Source: a virus
IMG/VR virus record: IMGVR_UViG_3300008117_000029
Location: 1-64,000 of that record
Reading direction: 5' to 3' (one strand)
DNA length: 64,000 bases
The notes beneath the pieces were generated by a model. It worked only from the letters and a program-made list of their open reading frames with translations, was not told where the DNA came from and made no database searches. This document shows positions 56,640 to 64,000 of the stretch, piece by piece (the stretch's first letter is position 1; each line of letters opens with the position of its first letter). The position numbers were made by a program, and so were the translations under genes.

Positions 56640-58490
56640 ATGCAAGCAGATTACGGAGGACAAATAGGCGGGGAAACAACACCAGAAGGATTTGCCGCAA
56701 GGATAAAATCGCTTTTAGATATTGGTGTAGAAGACTTTGCTTCAGCGGTCACAAGATTGAGTCAGGCCTCAACCGATATCAATAAGGTATTCACCCAAGG
56801 AAGACAAAGAGTAGTTGAACTTCAGCAGGCAGTTGCGGATTCAGTTCCTGACGTTCTTAGACTTGGAGGTTCAGTTCAAGATGTTAGTAGTGCAATCGAA
56901 GGAGTTGCCAAAGCGGCAAACAGGAATGTGTTGGCAACACAAGAACAAATCGAAAAGTTATATGCTGCAAATAAAATTCTAGACCTGAGTGCAGAGAGTC
57001 TTACCAACAGTTTCATGAATGTTGGTATGTCTGTGAAAGACATTGGAAAGAATTTAGAGTCATCAATACAGTATGTTCAAAGTATAGGAGGAAACGCTGC
57101 TGAGGTTGTCAAAGACATGACTGCAAACATGGACCAACTCAACCGTTATCAGTTTGAGGGTGGTGTGAAAGGTTTAACAAAAATGGCAGCACAAGCCTCA
57201 ATGTTAAGGTTTGACATGAACCAAACTTTTCAATTGGCGGAAAAGGTTCTGAGCCCTGAGGGTGCAATTCAAGTAGCATCAGCATTCCAAAGATTAGGTG
57301 TTTCCGTAGGAAACTTAGTTGACCCTTTTCAACTGATGAATCAATCCATCAACGACCCATCAGGTTTACAAGATAGTTTAGCCCAAATGACAAAACAGTT
57401 TTCTTATTTCGATGAGGAAACTAAAACATTCAAAATCAATCCACAGGGAGTTCTGACAATTAATGAGATTGCAAATCAAACTCAAATGAGTGCTAAAGAA
57501 CTTAGAGAAATGTCTTTAGCTGCTTTAGAATTGGACAGGAGATTATCTGCGGTAAGTGCTGCAGGTCTTTCTATTGCAAGTGAAGAGGACAAACAATACT
57601 TAGCTAACATAGCCACAATGACGAGTGAGGGGACCTATGAAGTAAAAATCAAAGATGAAAAGTCTGGTGAGTATATTACAAAAGAACTTTCACAAGTTAC
57701 TCAAACAGAATTTGACAAATTGATACAGGAACAAAAAAAAGGACCAAAAACTTTAGAGGATTTGGTTAGAAGTCAAATGAATTATACGGAGTCAATTGAG
57801 GCTGACGTATCTGCAATAAGAAATAAGTTGGTTGGTGGACTTGCCTCTGCTTCTCCTGTCTTAAGAGGATTTGAGGGTGCAAGAAATGTTATCTCTACAA
57901 TTGGTGGTGAACTTTCGGATATAGGTGGAACAAAAGAAGTTAGAGAAAAGGTTCAAAAATTCATGTCGGGTATGGGAAGTATTGTTGATGAATTAGCAGA
58001 CCCAAACACAAATAAGTTGTCGGTTATCCAAAAATACATGGCAAGTTTTGGAACTGAACTTGATGATATAAAAAATGATTTGAATAAAGCAATAAAAAGT
58101 GCTTTAGAAAAATCAAAAAACAAACTCAATACAGATAATAAAGTTGAAGCTGCTGGTTCGTGGGTGCTCGGTAAAGTTCTTGGTCAAGAAACAACTAACA
58201 CAAAGGCAAGTAAACAAGCTGAAATTTTGAATGACGCTTCGAAAAAAGCAGAATCTTTAGCCAAAGAAGGTAAGATTCCTTATGGGACACAGGTAAATTC
58301 AAAAGTGGAGTTTGGTGTATTGAAAGTTGATTTGAACATCCAAGGAAACCAAACCTTAAACGAAACGCAAAAACAAGAGATAGTTAAAATTTTAAGTGAT
58401 AAATTTAGAGAAATTGGGGTCCAAAATTATATGGTTCAGGTTAGCCAAAAGAATCCTTCAACAGCATCTGGTATAGCCAAAGCCAAATAA
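56640..58490 (+). CDS. Tail tape measure protein, T4 gp29 analogue
   Basis: A 616-residue protein (T4 gp29 has 590) that sets tail length and is packed in the tube. It is strongly helical with long heptad stretches (FASAVTRLSQASTDINKVFT, RVVELQQAVADSVPDVLRLG, IEKLYAANKILDLSAESLTN) and repeated Gln/Ala/Ser-rich helices. The position between tail chaperone and baseplate hub fits. Its C-terminal region from about 505 is Lys/Asn-rich. No transglycosylase motif is visible. Confidence 0.8.
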   Translation: MQADYGGQIGGETTPEGFAARIKSLLDIGVEDFASAVTRLSQASTDINKVFTQGRQRVVELQQAVADSVPDVLRLGGSVQDVSSAIEGVAKAANRNVLATQEQIEKLYAANKILDLSAESLTNSFMNVGMSVKDIGKNLESSIQYVQSIGGNAAEVVKDMTANMDQLNRYQFEGGVKGLTKMAAQASMLRFDMNQTFQLAEKVLSPEGAIQVASAFQRLGVSVGNLVDPFQLMNQSINDPSGLQDSLAQMTKQFSYFDEETKTFKINPQGVLTINEIANQTQMSAKELREMSLAALELDRRLSAVSAAGLSIASEEDKQYLANIATMTSEGTYEVKIKDEKSGEYITKELSQVTQTEFDKLIQEQKKGPKTLEDLVRSQMNYTESIEADVSAIRNKLVGGLASASPVLRGFEGARNVISTIGGELSDIGGTKEVREKVQKFMSGMGSIVDELADPNTNKLSVIQKYMASFGTELDDIKNDLNKAIKSALEKSKNKLNTDNKVEAAGSWVLGKVLGQETTNTKASKQAEILNDASKKAESLAKEGKIPYGTQVNSKVEFGVLKVDLNIQGNQTLNETQKQEIVKILSDKFREIGVQNYMVQVSQKNPSTASGIAKAK

Positions 58491-58506
58491 AAAATACTAT
58501 ATAACC

Positions 58507-58513
58507 TATTTAT
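58507..58513 (+). promoter_or_regulatory. TATTTAT box before the large baseplate gene
   Basis: TATTTATA, 10 nt before the ATG at 58524. Confidence 0.4.
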
Positions 58514-58523
58514 AGAAAAATAA

Positions 58524-61500
58524 TTGATGGCGAGTTTATTAGAATTTTCATCTTCCTCAGGATTCAGAAAAAAGTTACTCACAAGGAACCTTACACCATA
58601 TGCTAAGGCTCCTAATAGACCGTCACAACCGATAGACACGGAATATATCCAAAGCGATTCTTCTGTTCAAGACAGTCCAGACCAACTTATTGATGAACCT
58701 AGTTTTGCTAACAGACTCTACCCTCTCAACCAATGGGGGTCAGACGGTGGATATAAACAAGCACCAGACCCGACAGGATTACTTAATACGAAGTCAAATC
58801 AAGGAGAATATGGACCAGGTCAACAAGATGCAAGATTACTTGGTCAGGCCGAACCTGAATCGTTGAGATGGAAAACGGTTAACGCATATTCAAATGGTTC
58901 TGAAGCTCTGTTAGACAGTGGGGAATATATTACTGAACCTAATTTTGTTATAGGTGGAACAAGATTATATAATAATCAACCCTACCCGACAACATTCGTC
59001 CCTTCATTATATGGACCTGTTACTATTCTATTAACCAAAGACCCACTGGGTAGTAATGGGTTATTGAGTCAAGATTCCTTCATTGCCAAGTTGGGAGCTC
59101 AAACCTTGAGGAAATCTTTTGAGGAAAGAATTGCTGCACAAATAAGACAAAATACATTAGGTAGAGTAAATCTATTCAATGTTGACAGCGGGAACGATGT
59201 TTTGAATTTAATAACAGGAAGAGTTCCATTGTTGGAACCAAACTGGACTATTACAACCCCAAGTAACCCAATATTAGCCGCAACAGATTTTGCGCTCAGA
59301 CTTGCTGGAAGTATATTACCTGTATCCCCAATCCCAGGTTCTTATTGGGACCCATCAATAAATTCAGGACAGCCAACAACAATACAACAACTACAGAATG
59401 CATTTAGAAGAAGTGCTGTTGGAAACTTTTTCAATAGACTTTTAGGTGCCCCTCAATCAGGTTCTCAACTCTTCCTTAATAACACAGGTGGAGGACAAAA
59501 GTCTAGACTTTTCGCCAACATCGATTTTAACAAATTCAAACCGAACTACGAAAGAACTTTCTTGGACAGAGCCGCTGGTGCAATTGTTGGTGGTTTATCA
59601 GACAATAGTAACTATTATGTTGGTTCAAGAACATCAGAACCATCACAAGTCTTTTCTCCTGCGGGTGCATTACCCGTAAATGAGTTTGGGGTAGTCCAAC
59701 AATCTCCTGTTTTTGGACCAACTGAGTTAGCTCAACTTTATGAAGGACCTAGTCAAGATGTAAAATTAGGTGCTAATGGACCAACGTATAGTGACGGTGG
59801 TGGTATCGAAGGTGGGTTTACTTGGGTTTCACCGAAATACAAGGGAAATGCTGGTAAGAGAGTGGGTCTTGGTGGGGAGGTGACAAGAGAAGATGAAGAT
59901 TTCAGACCATCATCCTATAACTCAACAGAATCAACTGAAAGAAGATTTAGAGAGGGTTCAATTCTTGATGACACTCAAAGATTAATAGACAGTCAACCAC
60001 AAGGAGGAAAAAGATTACAACACGTAGGTAATGCCATAGACCAAGTATCCAAAGTTTTCAACGACGGATATAAAGAAATGACAAAGGGTTCTAGAGTTTA
60101 TAGATACGAAGGGGCTGTAGGACAGGAAGTTGGAACAGAATATTGTAGAGTTTTTGCTAAGGATACTCCATATCTTCAATATAATGATTTACAAAAGGTA
60201 GATGGTATAACAATTAATGGAAGAAGATTTGTAGATTCAGTTTTAGATAACACATATAATTTGAACATTGCTCCAAACAAACAAGAAGGTGGTCAAAGTT
60301 CTACAAATTTAATAGGAACTACAAATACCGCATTTGCAAAAAAATACATGTTCTCATTGGAAAATCTTGCTTGGAGAACCTCTTCTACACCAGGAGCATC
60401 AGTCTCTGATTTACCTGTTTGTGAGAGAGGACCTAATGGAGGAAGGGTTATGTGGTTCCCACCTTATGGACTTACCTTTAATGAAAACGTATCTGCGTCA
60501 TGGAACACTAGTGAGTTCCTTGGTAGACCAGAGCCAATATATACATATAAGTCAACAAGTAGAGGTGGGACTTTGGCTTGGAAGATAGTTGTTGACCATC
60601 CTTCAGTTTTGAATGTTATAGTCAACAAGGTTCTTGCAAATGAAACCAATAGAACAAGAGTTAATAGTATTATAGATTCATTCTTTGCGGGATGTAGGAA
60701 ATACGATTTATATGAATTAGCTAAGAAGTATTACACAATCAATCCGAATGACTTGTATCAATTACAAGAAGCTATTACCTCAAAGAAGTTGACAAGAGAA
60801 CAAATTGAATGGTCTAAACTTGAGATTCAAACAGGGGTTGATGGTGGACAAGGTCAAGACATCAGTCAACCTGGACCCACTGAAAGTGAACTATTAAAAT
60901 ATAAAGATGTTGGTTTGTATTTCGCAAATGATTATCCAAAAAAAGGGGACGTTACAGGATATGACCAGCAGAAACTGATATATGATGGTCAACGTGCAAA
61001 GTATGACACAAGTGCAGATACAAAAAGTTTTTTCGATGTTGTTGTAGATACTAACTTTAAAGTTGCTCAAAAACTAATTGATGATTTAGTTGCAAAATTA
61101 AAACAAACTAAAGGGTCTATTACAATCGTAATTGACTCAAGTTGTTCCGCACCACAAACACAAAGTTATAACGTAGAGTTATCAAAAAGAAGAATTGAGT
61201 CTGCTCAATTATTTTTCAATAAAAACCCTAAATTGTCCCAATACGTTAGTGAAGGGAGATTATTAGTTCAAGCTGGTAAAGGGTTTGGAGAATCTTTCAT
61301 TTCTCAACCAAGAAAGTTTGAAGGACCTGAACCATATGATTTATCTGTTAAAAATTTGGGAAACTCATATAATTGCACTGACACCGATAGTAGCGTTGTG
61401 GGTGGAGATATACAAGTTCAAGCTAAAGATGTTTTCACACCAGGAGCAATGGCCTGTAGGAGGGCTTATATCTATAATATCATAGATAATACCACCGACA

Positions 61501-63548
61501 ACACCCCTGAACCAGTTCCCACACCTCAATATACCGATGTATTAGTGTCTAATACAGTTGTAACAACAACTGAGACAGAGGAGATTTCAAGAGAATGGAG
61601 AAGAAGAGATAACATTACTAAAAGGGTTATTAGGTCCCTTCTATCTGAGTGTGATTACTTTGAGACAATAAAGGCAGAAACACCTATGGTTTTTGACAAC
61701 CTAAAAGACAAACTAAAGTTCTTCACACCGGCATTCCACTCAATGACACCAGAGGGATTAAACTCGAGGTTAACATTCTTACAACAGTGTATGAGACCTG
61801 GTGACACAATTCCTACAATCAAAGAAGTCAATGGTTCACCTGTGTTACAATACAACAATGCTGTAAACACAACATTTGGAGCACCTCCAGTTTTAGTTTT
61901 GAGAATTGGTGATTTTTATAATACCAAAATCATACCTGAGAGTTTATCATTACAATATGAGGAGTTGGACATAAATCCTGAGGGTATAGGGGTTCAACCA
62001 ATGATTGCAAATGTTAGTTTGAATTTCAAGTTCGTTGGGGGTAGCGGTCTAAAAGAATCTGTTGATAGATTACAAAACGCTTTGACATTCAATTATTATG
62101 CGAATACTGAGATATATGATGACAGAGCCGATGTTACAGCACAAGAGGATTTCTTGAAAGTCTTAGATGACGAGTTTCTGGCAATGGCGGTTCCACCAAA
62201 ACCACCTGCAGCTAATCAAGCGGCACCAAATAATGGACAAAATAATAACCAAACAATCGGTAGTATTCTAAACAGAACGAATCAACCTTTTGGTGAAAAC
62301 GGAACTATTTCATATTCTGATTTCATGGTAAATTTTGTCAATCAAACTCAAACTTATTTTCAAAATGTTGTTAACAAACAAATTACAATCACATCTCAGT
62401 ATAATAACGCGGTAAGGCAACAATGGATGGCTGAGAGAAATTATACATACGGAGGAACATCTGTGGATACCGCACCAGTATCAATATACATTTTTGGAAA
62501 ACCAAATAATGTTGAGAACAGATTCAATCAGATATTTGCTAATTTGGAGGAAGACATTACAAATGATGATGACCAATTTATCAACTTCATTTCAGATACC
62601 ACAAAAAATCTGACTCCAAGAGTAATAAATGCAATTAAGACAAACTATTCAAATGTTATTAAAAACAAGAGGGGTGTTTTCCAAAATGCCGTAACCCAAA
62701 TAACACAAGAGTTGGTTACACTGGAGACACAATATATTCAAAGTTGGTCAAGAGCCAACATAATTACTTATGATTATACGACTGGTTTTGCTTTCGATGG
62801 ATTCCAATCAGCGAAAGGTGATGTGACGGTTTATGAAATATCAGGATTATCTGAAGTAGATGTTTCATCCACTTCTGCAACTGATACCTTGGATGAGTTG
62901 GTGATTGATTTACAAAAAGTGAGAGATAATATTTCAGAATTTAATGATATTATTTGGGCGACAAATTCTTTTGTTTATTCTCAAGACAATTTAACTTATG
63001 ATGGTGTTATGGTTTATAAAACTGAGAATGGAATTGCAGACGGAGCACCTTCAACCGACGTAGTGTTTGAACCTTTTTCAAAAAAGGATGAGTTCACAAA
63101 CGGTAATTTCAAAAGACAATATATGATATTCTCTGATGACATTTTGGATGACAAGAAATATCAAACATTCAAACAATCAATTATCGGAGACGTTATTAAT
63201 AACACTGCACTCATAGGAGATTCAACAGCCGACGTTAGTAAGATTTTTGACGACTTTTGGATTGTAAAATCCAAACCTTTATATATTGAGGAAAATAACA
63301 TAACTAAAGGATTCTTGGATAGTGTGGCTAAGAATGAGTTGAAAGATTTCTTAATCTATACACCATTCCCCAAAAAGAATAGAATCCTTGGATTTTCAAC
63401 GGAAAACGTGTTTCCTGACCCAAGTTTGTTCGACCTTGAAAAATCTTGGATTAAAAGTTTGGCTGCACAAACAAACAGCTCGAACGACCAAGCCACTTGG
63501 AATGATGACATTTCAGGGGCATTAATATCTAAAGCAAAACTTAACTAA
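58524..63548 (+). CDS. Giant baseplate hub/tube-initiator protein with an OmpA-like domain
   Basis: A 1674-residue protein. Residues 600-700 (YMFSLENLAWRTSSTPG, GRVMWFPPYGLTFNENVSA, GRPEPIYTYKSTSRGGTLAW) resemble baseplate-cap proteins that start tube assembly. Residues 860-935 (GSITIVIDSSCSAPQTQSYN, LSKRRIESAQLFF, VQAGKGFGE) look like an OmpA-type peptidoglycan-binding domain. Residues 1150-1230 return to a tube-like fold (LVLRIGDFYNTKIIPESLSL, GIGVQPMIANVSLNFKFVGG). T4 uses several smaller proteins (gp48, gp54 and others) here, so this may be a fusion. It shares one base with the next gene, whose ATG starts at the last base of its stop codon. Confidence 0.7.
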   Translation: MMASLLEFSSSSGFRKKLLTRNLTPYAKAPNRPSQPIDTEYIQSDSSVQDSPDQLIDEPSFANRLYPLNQWGSDGGYKQAPDPTGLLNTKSNQGEYGPGQQDARLLGQAEPESLRWKTVNAYSNGSEALLDSGEYITEPNFVIGGTRLYNNQPYPTTFVPSLYGPVTILLTKDPLGSNGLLSQDSFIAKLGAQTLRKSFEERIAAQIRQNTLGRVNLFNVDSGNDVLNLITGRVPLLEPNWTITTPSNPILAATDFALRLAGSILPVSPIPGSYWDPSINSGQPTTIQQLQNAFRRSAVGNFFNRLLGAPQSGSQLFLNNTGGGQKSRLFANIDFNKFKPNYERTFLDRAAGAIVGGLSDNSNYYVGSRTSEPSQVFSPAGALPVNEFGVVQQSPVFGPTELAQLYEGPSQDVKLGANGPTYSDGGGIEGGFTWVSPKYKGNAGKRVGLGGEVTREDEDFRPSSYNSTESTERRFREGSILDDTQRLIDSQPQGGKRLQHVGNAIDQVSKVFNDGYKEMTKGSRVYRYEGAVGQEVGTEYCRVFAKDTPYLQYNDLQKVDGITINGRRFVDSVLDNTYNLNIAPNKQEGGQSSTNLIGTTNTAFAKKYMFSLENLAWRTSSTPGASVSDLPVCERGPNGGRVMWFPPYGLTFNENVSASWNTSEFLGRPEPIYTYKSTSRGGTLAWKIVVDHPSVLNVIVNKVLANETNRTRVNSIIDSFFAGCRKYDLYELAKKYYTINPNDLYQLQEAITSKKLTREQIEWSKLEIQTGVDGGQGQDISQPGPTESELLKYKDVGLYFANDYPKKGDVTGYDQQKLIYDGQRAKYDTSADTKSFFDVVVDTNFKVAQKLIDDLVAKLKQTKGSITIVIDSSCSAPQTQSYNVELSKRRIESAQLFFNKNPKLSQYVSEGRLLVQAGKGFGESFISQPRKFEGPEPYDLSVKNLGNSYNCTDTDSSVVGGDIQVQAKDVFTPGAMACRRAYIYNIIDNTTDNTPEPVPTPQYTDVLVSNTVVTTTETEEISREWRRRDNITKRVIRSLLSECDYFETIKAETPMVFDNLKDKLKFFTPAFHSMTPEGLNSRLTFLQQCMRPGDTIPTIKEVNGSPVLQYNNAVNTTFGAPPVLVLRIGDFYNTKIIPESLSLQYEELDINPEGIGVQPMIANVSLNFKFVGGSGLKESVDRLQNALTFNYYANTEIYDDRADVTAQEDFLKVLDDEFLAMAVPPKPPAANQAAPNNGQNNNQTIGSILNRTNQPFGENGTISYSDFMVNFVNQTQTYFQNVVNKQITITSQYNNAVRQQWMAERNYTYGGTSVDTAPVSIYIFGKPNNVENRFNQIFANLEEDITNDDDQFINFISDTTKNLTPRVINAIKTNYSNVIKNKRGVFQNAVTQITQELVTLETQYIQSWSRANIITYDYTTGFAFDGFQSAKGDVTVYEISGLSEVDVSSTSATDTLDELVIDLQKVRDNISEFNDIIWATNSFVYSQDNLTYDGVMVYKTENGIADGAPSTDVVFEPFSKKDEFTNGNFKRQYMIFSDDILDDKKYQTFKQSIIGDVINNTALIGDSTADVSKIFDDFWIVKSKPLYIEENNITKGFLDSVAKNELKDFLIYTPFPKKNRILGFSTENVFPDPSLFDLEKSWIKSLAAQTNSSNDQATWNDDISGALISKAKLN

Positions 63549-63871
63549 TGGCGTATCCATATTGGAATAGATATAGTCAATTTATCATTAATGGAGAACA
63601 AACAGTTGTCCCTTATGTTCAATTGCCTTCAAAACCAACCGATAAGGCTTACATTTATAAAGTTGGTAGAAGTAGGTTAGATAGAGTCTCACAAGAATAT
63701 TACAACTCACCATTTTTTGGTTGGTTGATATTACAAGCCAACCCTCAGTTTGGGGGTTTAGAAAATAATATTTTCGATGGTGCAATTTTGAGTATTCCAT
63801 TTCCATTGATACCATCATTACAAGATTATAAAGCGGCAATAGACAACCAATTCTTTTATTATGGCAGGTAA
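63548..63871 (+). CDS. Baseplate wedge protein, T4 gp53-like
   Basis: A 107-residue protein. AYIYKVGRSRLDRVSQEYYN, then FFGWLILQANPQFGGLEN and GAILSIPFPL follow the LysM-like layout of gp53 (Y-x-V-x3-RLD-x2-S-x2-YY...W-x2-L...N...i..P.pL). T4 gp53 has 196 residues, so this is the short form. It overlaps the next gene by 11 nt. Confidence 0.7.
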   Translation: MAYPYWNRYSQFIINGEQTVVPYVQLPSKPTDKAYIYKVGRSRLDRVSQEYYNSPFFGWLILQANPQFGGLENNIFDGAILSIPFPLIPSLQDYKAAIDNQFFYYGR

Positions 63872-64000
63872 TGTACAAGCGGACAACAGTGGGAATATCC
63901 TTGTCGAGTTTGATTATAACAACATTATCGTAGTCGACCCAAACAAAACAATTGATGCTTTCGGAAAGATAAGAGAAAGATTAGTCGACCACGAAAATTT
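63861..64000 (+). CDS. Partial gene at the window edge, probable baseplate protein
   Basis: ATG at 63861 opens a frame that runs off the window after 46 complete codons (MAGNVQADNSGNILVEFDYN, then NNIIVVDPNKTIDAFG). The 11-nt overlap with the gp53-like gene supports it as a real gene of the same operon. The fragment is too short to assign a family. The next T4-type gene would be a wedge protein such as gp25 or gp6. Confidence 0.6.
   Translation, partial: MAGNVQADNSGNILVEFDYNNIIVVDPNKTIDAFGKIRERLVDHEN

Noticed and set aside
1-64000. Prophage or integration functions, insertion sequences, tRNA genes
   Set aside because: No integrase, recombinase, transposase, terminal inverted repeat pair or tRNA-like sequence was recognised in the window.

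Overview
The window is part of the genome of a large, strictly lytic-looking, contractile-tailed phage of the T4 type. The evidence is a T4 gp23-like major capsid protein, a gp18-like sheath, a gp19-like tube, a gp26-like baseplate protein, a tape measure, a gp53-like wedge protein, a gp55-like late sigma factor and a family B DNA polymerase. The host is probably a member of the Bacteroidota, perhaps a flavobacterium. The DNA is AT-rich, starts almost never have a Shine-Dalgarno sequence, and one small secreted protein has a flavobacterial-style signal peptide ending in FGQ. No integrase, tRNA, CRISPR array or insertion sequence was seen. Genes are packed end to end, often with 1-14 nt overlaps, and no gene-free stretch exceeds about 100 bases.

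Layout. (1) 1-4.9 kb: major capsid protein, a strong terminator, then small proteins that look like packaged internal head proteins because they carry short N-terminal tags ending in a prohead-protease-type site. (2) 4.9-11.4 kb, minus strand: virion and baseplate proteins and the late sigma factor. (3) 11.4-25.7 kb, minus strand: a glycan island with glycosyltransferases (including GT10- and GT11-type fucosyltransferases), two nucleotide-sugar epimerase-type enzymes and three methyltransferases, interleaved with PhoH, dUTPase and a DEDDy exonuclease. (4) 25.8-28.4 kb, minus strand: five uncharacterised genes, probably structural. (5) 28.4-35.1 kb, plus strand: two modular adhesin or tail-fibre genes built from lectin-like or Cys-bearing domains joined by Thr/Pro-rich linkers. 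Both have reading-frame breaks. (6) 35.2-39.7 kb: four more glycosyltransferases. (7) 39.7-48.4 kb: DNA polymerase, a neck-like protein, a superoxide dismutase fusion, an SNF2 helicase and a SET-domain protein. (8) 48.4-64 kb: neck, sheath, tube, tail chaperone with a probable +1 frameshift, tape measure and baseplate.

How it fits together. A recurrent TATTTAT box lies on the coding strand upstream of many genes and is the best candidate for the promoter read by the gp55-like factor. The tail module follows the usual order tube, chaperone, tape measure, hub. The two glycosyltransferase clusters and the mucin-like Thr/Pro linkers suggest that the phage glycosylates its own virion; this is an inference.

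The observations most worth a second look are the putative head-targeting tags, the frameshifted chaperone just upstream of the tape measure, the structured leader of the polymerase gene, the intact-site superoxide dismutase fused to an unknown domain, the small SET protein, and the frame breaks in the Thr/Pro repeat genes. All family assignments were made by reading motifs, without any database search.
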